Positions 57,673 through 64,000 of a stretch of 64,000 nt of DNA are shown here, one piece after another. A program made the position numbers and the translations under genes. The notes beneath the pieces are model-generated. The model was not told the DNA's origin, did no database searches, and was given only the letters and a program-made list of their open reading frames with translations. Source of the stretch: Anisus vortex (lineage: Eukaryota > Mollusca > Gastropoda > Planorbidae); the NCBI GenBank assembly GCA_949126835.1, contig OX421502.1:37915282-37979281 (forward strand). The letters are read 5' to 3'. Within the stretch, counting starts at the first letter, position 1. Each line of letters opens with the position of its first letter.

Positions 57673-57967
57673 CCCTTAAAATATATATGAAAATAAAAAA
57701 AATCTTTAAAACGTTATAAGAAAGTCATAAAAAAATATAATGTAAACATATATAAACATACGAAAAAATCCTGAACACTTTAAGTATAAATTATAAACAA
57801 TTATCCTCAATCTGACTTCGGAGTTCAGGCAACTGTCGAAACAAAATAGCCGAATAATGAATACATTAATAGAATTTTTCCAGAACATAATAATCAGTAG
57901 TTAACAATGTATTCAGGACTGTTATAATAAGTAATATTAGCATTTCACTTTAAGGAATTCCAATCCA

Positions 57968-57968
<1 letters not shown>

Positions 57969-58006
<38 letters not shown>

Positions 58007-58061
58007 GAGAGACAGAGAGAGAGACAGAGAGAGAGACAGAGAGAGAGAGAGAGAAAGAGAG
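57969..58061. repeat. (GA)n microsatellite with GACA interruptions
   Basis: Nearly pure purine repeat of GA with periodic CAGA interruptions, just downstream of the candidate terminal exon at 58090. Confidence 0.95.
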
Positions 58062-58089
58062 ACTTTTATTTTCTCCTCAATGACACTTG

Positions 58090-58177
58090 TCATTTCTCCC
58101 AATGCTTTTGTTTTGAGAGGAATGTGATGGGCTTTGCAATAGTTGTGCAGTTTCTGATGTCTTCATTGATAATGACT
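58090..58177 (-). CDS. Candidate terminal exon, unknown protein
   Basis: On the minus strand a good acceptor (GTGTGTCTTTCCCAG) is followed, in phase 1, by VIINEDIRNCTTIAKPITFL and SKQKHWEK, then a stop at 58092-58090 and an AATAAA within 20 bp. This is the layout of a last exon with a very short 3' UTR. I do not recognise the protein, and no adjoining exon was found with confidence. The weak first-exon-like segment at 59929-59876 could belong to the same gene. Confidence 0.35.
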
Positions 58178-59145
58178 CTGGGAAAGACACACAAAGTGTT
58201 TTATATTATAAATATAAATAGGTCTACTTAATAACATACAAAAGCCAAAATCATGATGATATTATTGTTGCTTAGCTTTAAGTCAATATTATCTTGTTAA
58301 ATATCACTAGATATGTCTTTAAGAGAGGCTACCATTAGTATCTCCTTTACTAAAAGTAGGTAGGCCTAACTAATATAAAAAATATGATTTTGTAAACTTA
58401 GTAACAAAGACAAAAAAGACAACTGGGTCTGACTTTAGGATTCAAAATAATTAAGAGTGACCCCCCTTGCCTTGTTTTCTTTTATATATATTTCGGATTC
58501 ACTATTGTCCTTATCTTCGACGACGAAGGAACAGTTTTCAAACGTTCCATTCTACTATTACTCTTTAAAACTTATTTTATTGAATTAACTTTCTTTTTTA
58601 ATTGTAGCTATTATTTCCGAGAAATACAAATTTTTATACAGGGAAATTATCTTTTTAGCAAAGTGCATGCGAACCAAAATTAGATTATTTCTTTAACGAA
58701 ATTATTAAACTGAAAAAAAAAGAAAAAACTTTGTTGCCTAACATTTTATTTAGAGAAAACTATTGATGGAGTCTTTATATTGTTCTTGGATGATGTGATA
58801 TTCCATACATACATCATGTTTTTATTCACTATATTTTTTAAAGTTTAATTGAATAGTTTTGCTGTCGTAAAACGGAAACAATAGCTTGTGCGGGTTATTT
58901 TAATTTTAACATAACACAAGAATAAAAAGTCTCAGGGTTCAAATGAGGTTAACTAAACAGTGTTTTCCTTTTGTTGACAAAGATTTTAACTCCATATTTA
59001 GAGCTTTAGCAAAATTCTGAGCAATCAAAGGATGGTCAAATTTTCAGTTAAAACGACTTAATAATACTACACTTATGACAATATTAATTTCTTAAAAGAA
59101 AAGTATAAGAAAAATTTTGGTTTCACTTTAAAAATGCCTATGCAA

Positions 59146-59215
59146 CTTTTTATAGTTTTTCGGCGCAAAGCTAGAAAAAAAAATTATGCGCTAAGATTAT
59201 TTTTTAGAACAATTC
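59146..59215 (+). mobile_element. Fragment of the 20747-29480 element family
   Basis: CAACTTTTTATAGTTTTTCG, CAAAGCTAGAAAAAAAA and ATGCGCTAAGATTATTTTT match unit 2 near 22378-22440 (AACTTTTTATAGTTTTTCGT, CAAAGTTAGAAAAAA, ATGCGCTGAGATTATTTTT). Confidence 0.7.
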
Positions 59216-59392
59216 ATACGGAGTAAGGAGATATTTTTGAGATTTGCGACACAGATATTTTTCGGTACGTTTCATGTGCAGTAGTCAATCAATTATTTAA
59301 TTACATGATGGTAAACTTGGTTTGCAAATAAATGGTTTTCTTGTTTAAAACGTCTCGCATGCTCACGTGATTCTAGAAATTATGCCACAAAT

Positions 59393-59797
59393 CCATAGAC
59401 TATAATATACATGGACCGCTTGCTTTAGTTTTGTATGCTATTATCTTCTGTTTTTTGCAATTCCCGATTCTAAATGAAGTAATTGTAATACAAGTTCCGT
59501 TTTATTAAATCGCATTTTTTTCGACTTTAGATGAATACTTGTAGGCCTTTTAATATATCATTGACTATAATAAGATGGACCGCCTGCTCTATTTTTAGAG
59601 CTTATTTTCTTTTTTCCGTGCGCACACCACACTGATCTATAAATGTTTCCCCTCTGTACTACTTTCGATTTCATTGAGAAAATCATGGAACTTGTATATC
59701 AATAGCTTTATTTCCGTTATAGCAATTACGTTATTTAGAATCGGGAATTCCTATCATCAGTGTTTCAAGTCATCATAAAGCAGACATACCATAGACT
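59393..59797 (+). mobile_element. Foldback MITE (CATGGACCGC family), plus copy
   Basis: It starts CATAGACTATAATATACATG and runs through the inverse of 52086-52540, including ATTGACTATAATAAGATGGA at 59562 and TTTCCGTGCGCACACCACAC. It has lost part of its right end, where the GGACCGC word is missing. Confidence 0.8.
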
Positions 59798-60105
59798 ATA
59801 ATATACACCGAACACGAGTCTAACAGATAAACTCCATACTTCTTCAATCAGTAATTATTTAATTTGAACATTTACCTCCAGTATGCCTTTAAATTCATCA
59901 ACAAAAACTTCCTCATCCATAGCGTCCATATCTTAGTCATAGATTGACGCACAAAATTTGTAACAAAAATGGTGCGATTCAATAAAACGGAATTTGTATT
60001 ACAATTACTTCATTTAGAATCGGGAATTCCAAAACAAGCAGTATTTCGAGTCATCATATAGCAGAAAAACTAAAGCAAGCGGTCCATGTATATTATAGTC
60101 TATGC
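59798..60105 (+). mobile_element. Second foldback MITE half with exon-like insert
   Basis: The right part (59968-60105) matches the MITE family in inverted orientation, ending TGTATATTATAGTCTATG. The left part (about 59800-59960) does not match other copies. It contains, on the minus strand, an ATG-started open segment of 18 codons (59929-59876) encoding MDAMDEEVFVDEFKGILE followed by a GTAAAT donor. That may be a captured or host exon, or chance. Confidence 0.45.
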
Positions 60106-60161
60106 ACAAATCTACTTGAAAATATTGCATGTTATTGGCATATTATTAGGTACTCAAAACT

Positions 60162-60413
60162 CAGTGCTTTTTTTGTGACAGTACGCACCGGTACTGAGTA
60201 CCGGCACCTTTTTCAATATGGAAAAAAAATTATTACGTTTCTTGTATTTTAACGTTTATTATTAATTTATTATATTATTAATTTGTTAAAATTGAATTAT
60301 TTTAAAATTGCGCGCAATAAGAATTAAAATATAAAATGCGAAACTGCTTTAAAAGTTAGGCAATCTATCACTGAGTACCGGCACCTATTTTTTTTTTACA
60401 AAAAAAAGCACTG
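60162..60413. mobile_element. hAT MITE (CAGTGCTTTTTTTGT ends)
   Basis: 252 bp with CAGTGCTTTTTTTGT and its inverse ACAAAAAAAAGCACTG, and a perfect duplication TCAAAACT at 60154-60161 and 60414-60421. It carries GAGTACCGGCACCT twice, subterminally near each end (60198 and 60373). Confidence 0.92.
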
Positions 60414-60421
60414 TCAAAACT

Positions 60422-61714
60422 GATTTTAATTGTTCAAGCTATTGAGCTTTTTTTATGTTTAATAGAAAGACAAAATGATTCTAAGACCTTTGATATCAAT
60501 TTTATGACTGTATGTTAATTTTTAAGATAGTTGTGAATTTTTTAATTTTCACAAGTTACCTTTAGCCACCTCACCCATTTTTAGAAGTCATTATCTCAAA
60601 TAATATAGCCATATTGGCTATGGCTAAGTTACTTTGTTTACAAACACAAAAGTTTGTAGAGAAGAGACCCAATTTTTGTCGCGAATGTGGTGCATTTGAA
60701 AAATATAAAAATATTGATGTGAAAATCGTTTTTCATACTTTTTACAGTTTTTTTCAAGGGAGACAAAAAAAAAACAACACGCAAATCTGGCCTATTTTTA
60801 AAAAAATCACAGAAAATTACTTAATTTTAGCGGAAGCTTATGTTACATATCAAATTGAAGGTCTCTATAGAGACCTACTAAATTGGCACTGTTTCAAATT
60901 ATCAAAATTTAATTATTTTTATTGAAACAAAGTGAGCTAGCAAAAATGTTTTACCATTTATAAATATTCGCGAAAATTTAACGAATCTTTGTATATGTAA
61001 AAATATTGCATCAATTTGAAATTCATTTAAAGTACACAACTTTTATAGTCAAAAATGTTACAAAATGTACTGTATAAGTAGGTATACGGACAATGATTGA
61101 TAATCATGTACTTGACGTAAAACAAACAAAAGCAGTATTTATATAGTGTAAGACCCGAGCATTAAACATTAAACAAGTCAAAATAGTACATTATTTAATA
61201 ATGCACATTTTAGGTAACAGTTATAAGTGTTTTATTTTAAAGAGAAAGTTTTCAAATGTTAATTAAAGGTTTAAAATAACAACTATTGACTATTGTTTAG
61301 GTTAAAACCATTTATCCTATTGGATAAATTGCACAAGGATTCCTGCTGACTTTTTTCTAGCACCATTCTGCACAGCCAGTGACAAAAATTTTATGCCATA
61401 ATTTAAGGTCAACAGAAAGGGTTGTGTTTGTAACAAAAAAAGAAAAATACATAAATAAAAAAGTTAATAAAGTTAAATTAATAATATTAAGTATCAAAAA
61501 TTACGAGCAAGTATTATTAATTAAAATGCCCCGTGTAAACGGTATGATTTTTTTCTATTTAATTGGATAAGAATAAGTTTTACGTTTCGTTTGCTTTAGC
61601 TAGCAATTATTTTGCTGAGCATTATGAATATGTGTATATTAAATTTTTAAGTAGTCCATACATTTTAATAAGTTCATAACAATAATCCTATTAGGCCTAC
61701 AATGCTCAGATAAA
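60422..61714. other. AT-rich DNA, no gene supported
   Basis: The frame at 60614-60925 (103 codons) has an unremarkable lysine/phenylalanine-rich composition typical of AT-rich DNA and no known motif. 61379-61570 is similar. Nothing else is seen. Confidence 0.4.
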
Positions 61715-61974
61715 CATAAGGACAAAAAATACTTTCCTTATCCCTTATGCGAGAACAATTGCATAGGCCTATAGGCCTAAGTACTCTTTCTTCGCGGGTG
61801 GCATCAGATCTGTGCATAAATAGGTTGCCTGAACAAAACAGGAAAAACCAGAAACCTAGCACCATTTAAAAACAATAATCAAAATGCAAGACTAGGCTCA
61901 GACCACGGACAAGGTTAAGACGCAAGAATTTTCTTTATAGAAGGAGCGTCTGTAATTTATAAGATAAGATAAAG
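61715..61974 (+). mobile_element. TAAGA-tailed LINE, 3' end
   Basis: Plus-strand copy with decayed YSFF-like coding, GGTTGCCTGAACAAAACAGG, GCGTCTGTAATTTATAAGAT and tail AAGATAAGATAAA. The SINE copy that follows starts directly at the tail. Confidence 0.82.
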
Positions 61975-62235
61975 TATCCCGTCGGACCAAATTGATCCAT
62001 AGGGTCGGTGAAGCAGCGTTCACTAGTTTTTCTGGCCACGGCATACTAGATGATTGCGTGACCAACACTATGCACAGCCGCCTTTACTTAAACCCCAACT
62101 AATGTCAGGTAGTCATCAGAGCTGGGTAGACACAGGTACACCCTCAAGTCCCGGAAAAAATCCTAGCCTGCACCAGGATTCGAACCCGGGACCTTCGAAT
62201 CGCCAGTCAAACGCGCTGCCACTCGGCCTCCGCGT
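61975..62235 (-). mobile_element. tRNA-derived SINE, nearly complete
   Basis: Minus-strand copy; B box GGTTCGAATCC (reverse at about 62177-62187), A-box region near the right end (GAGTGGCAGCGCG) and body motifs present. Its 3' end (TCGGTCCGACGGGATAC) abuts the LINE tail at 61974. Confidence 0.88.
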
Positions 62236-62339
62236 CGTTTAGCTTACACAATATTATGCAAAATTTGTGTTTAACTGCAAGTATAGTGTTTTTTTTAACC
62301 TTCCCCATCCCGACATATAAAATAGGCGGACACATCATA

Positions 62340-62527
62340 AATAAGGATGTTAAACGAAAACCGAAATACCGGATTCCGGTTTTGAAACCTAAAACCGGTT
62401 TGATTTGTCGGTAGTACACCCTTTTCTTTTTTTTTTTGTTCTGATGGAAATATTTTTTTTTATAAATAATGTTGGTACTGCCACCACTCCGGTTTATCTG
62501 TTGGGAACTTAGTTTACACCGAGCCAT
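62340..62527 (-). mobile_element. hAT fragment with BED-finger remnant
   Basis: On the minus strand 62527 onward reads ATGGCTCGGTGTAAACTAAG and CCCAACAGATAAACCGGAG, matching the finger-coding part of 5244-5986. The second Cys is changed to Ser (CKLSSQQ), and the reading then runs into an A-rich expansion. GGATGTTAAAC at 62345-62355 resembles the hAT end TAGGGATGTTAAAA. Confidence 0.75.
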
Positions 62528-62599
62528 CGTTATTACTTTCCCCTATATTTTTAGCCTGTGCAGAGCCTACATGTCTTTGTGTCTCTTGTTTAATTCCAG

Positions 62600-63073
62600 A
62601 TAATTGGATAGCCAGTTTCAAGAGATATTTTCTCATCCTGGTGTTAATACTAAATTACAGATTAGTAACCTTGACATTCTTTGTGATGTCTTTGATGATG
62701 TATCAAGTAGGAATTTTTCAGGTTCGCTATGTCGGAGCCCAGTTGGAGAAGTATGAAGTAAGTCTCATTGGCAGTTAATTATTGTACCAAGTTTGTTCAA
62801 ACTTTAAGACTTATAATATAGGCCCTATATTAAAAATAACTTTTTTCTCCCTTATACAAAGTTACCCCGTTTTATCTATAATGTATTAATGTATTTGATT
62901 GCTTAGATCGAACTCATGTATAAAGAAAAAGCCAAACATATTTTTTTTTACTTCATTTAGCTAATCCCCCAATGTGCTATCAACGAAAACTACGCCCCTT
63001 GGAAGTTCGGTGTGGCAGCTGTCGTGGTTTATGTTGATCTGTATGTGTTGTCATGTGTGTATGGGTTTGTAAA
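62600..63073 (+). CDS. Two exons of an unknown membrane protein (partial)
   Basis: Exons 62600-62757 and 62961-63073 have clean splice sites (TTTAATTCCAG, GAA|GTAAGT, TTCATTTAG, AAA|GTAAGT) and compatible phases (enters phase 1, junction phase 0, leaves phase 2). Exon 1 encodes NWIASFKRYFLILVLILNYR then LVTLTFFVMSLMMYQVGIFQ and VRYVGAQLEKYE; exon 2 encodes LIPQCAINENYAPWKFGVAA then VVVYVDLYVLSCVYGFV. That is two or three hydrophobic membrane segments with a loop between. I do not recognise the family. The 5' exons would lie left, possibly beyond the hAT fragment, and the 3' exons right, past the window end. Confidence 0.6.
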
Positions 63074-63094
63074 GTAAGTTAAATTAATTTTAAT

Positions 63095-63495
63095 AATAAT
63101 AATACTTGTATAGCGCATATCCCTTTGGGAACAGTTCTATGCGGGATTGTGTGTAGAGCTTGTGACAGGGGCGAAGGTAGTCAGGGGCAGAGTCATTCAG
63201 GCACTTGTAACAGAGCTTGCAAGTTGCCCCGCCTTGCAGGAGTTCCAGGTGGATGGGGACGGCCAACCGTTTGCGCCGACCCTATATGGGAGTTTGTCAC
63301 AGCTACATGATACAGGAAAATTCGTTCTCCGAGCCCTAAGAGAGTAATCTCGGCTCGCATTCTCGTTGATATGTGGAGGTCAAAACCTGGAAGTACTGGA
63401 AGCCGAAATCACCAAGATGGGTTTCAATTAGAACCAGTTAGAGAGGATGGCCCAGGATACGAGAAGCTGGAGAACTGTTGTTGGTGGAGCATAGG
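63095..63495 (+). mobile_element. LINE-derived repeat, decayed
   Basis: AATAATAATAATACTTGTATAGCGC at the left resembles the 3' tail of the LINE family at 13905 (inverse orientation). On the right, 63451-63495 reads AQDTRSWRTVVGGA and a stop in the plus frame, a common end of LINE polyproteins (...DR..WRTVVGG..). The two parts may be different elements. The frame at 63125-63347 between them is not recognised. Confidence 0.5.
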
Positions 63496-63583
63496 GGGGG
63501 GGGGGCAGAGGGGGCGGCAAATGTAATCTAAATATAGCACTAAACAAGCAGTTACAGTATGCAAAGGGGCGGCAAGAAGGCTC

Positions 63584-63612
63584 TGTATATTATATATATA
63601 TATATATATATT
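63584..63612. repeat. (TA)n microsatellite
   Basis: Short TA run after the GC-rich repeat copy at 63500-63570. From 63613 to the window end I see no gene, only TG-rich patches near 63820-63850. Confidence 0.85.
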
Positions 63613-64000
63613 ACAGTATACATACGAGAGATTATTTTATACAGTTTGTACTGTAAGCCTTTAAAGTCACATGACCTTTCTAGTTCTTAGTTTTCTTTGC
63701 TATTTACGTGACTTTCTAGATTGATTTGTGTGATGACAAGAATTGTTGATGAAGAGGATTTCGTGTTTTAACAGTAACAGATGAAGATTATATGGTGTAC
63801 AAGAGTAGTATGTATGTATGTTTGTGTGGTGGTGGTGTGTGGTTTAGGTGTTACTTTTGAAAGCACTAACAAAGTCTCACAGTACTTTCAATGAAGATGT
63901 TTTATTTTATAAGCTACAAGACAGGTACCCAGGGTTGGCTTGCCACTGGCATGAACACCTGTTATCAAAATCAAGAGGAATATAATAAATGTAACTAAAT

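Noticed and set aside
60614..60925. 103-codon ORF
   Set aside because: Composition is what AT-rich DNA gives by chance; no motif, no splice context, no neighbour support.

Overview
The window looks like an animal nuclear genome, most likely a gastropod mollusc. It has split genes with GT-AG introns that encode metazoan proteins, an AT-rich background, and dense interspersed repeats. The mollusc assignment rests on the tRNA-derived SINE family, which resembles snail SINEs as I remember them; no search was run. There is nothing prokaryotic here: no operons, ribosome binding sites or CRISPR arrays.

Four host genes can be joined exon by exon with consistent splice phases. (1) A Jupiter/HN1 (JPT) microtubule-associated protein homologue, + strand, 1479-8915, 4 exons, 361 aa. 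(2) CLN5, the lysosomal ceroid-lipofuscinosis 5 protein, - strand, 12674-16493, 5 exons, 331 aa. (3) A COMMD6-like COMM-domain protein, + strand, 34841-36950, 81 aa if the first ATG seen is the start. (4) GRHPR, glyoxylate/hydroxypyruvate reductase, - strand, 39266-41938, 3 exons, 328 aa. JPT/CLN5 and COMMD6/GRHPR are two tail-to-tail pairs. Further candidate exons without a family assignment lie at 52603-52780 (-), 58090-58177 (-), 59876-59929 (-, weak) and 62600-63073 (+, two membrane segments).

Most of the rest is mobile or repetitive DNA. I could delimit seven hAT-type elements by terminal inverted repeats and perfect or 7/8 8-bp target duplications: 5244-5986, 18721-19493, 36627-36833, 45454-47460, 51338-51686, 53476-55575 and 60162-60413; 35464-35660 is an eighth with less certain ends. 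A 3.2-kb transposon with a TAT duplication (16742-19962) carries a broken transposase and has a hAT nested in it. There are LINE 3' ends of at least three families, one with a TAAGA tail in six copies, and a tRNA-derived SINE family. Two AT-rich satellites of about 175 bp period lie at 3600-4870 and 30890-31640.

The most striking object is an 8.7-kb complex at 20747-29480. It consists of five inverted and direct copies of one non-coding element that contains a CTGG microsatellite and, in some copies, an 18-bp minisatellite, and that ends in a small GC hairpin. Degenerate single pieces of the same family lie at 45256-45413 and 59146-59215. I see no undescribed protein system; the novelty is in repeat architecture and in the unassigned exons.
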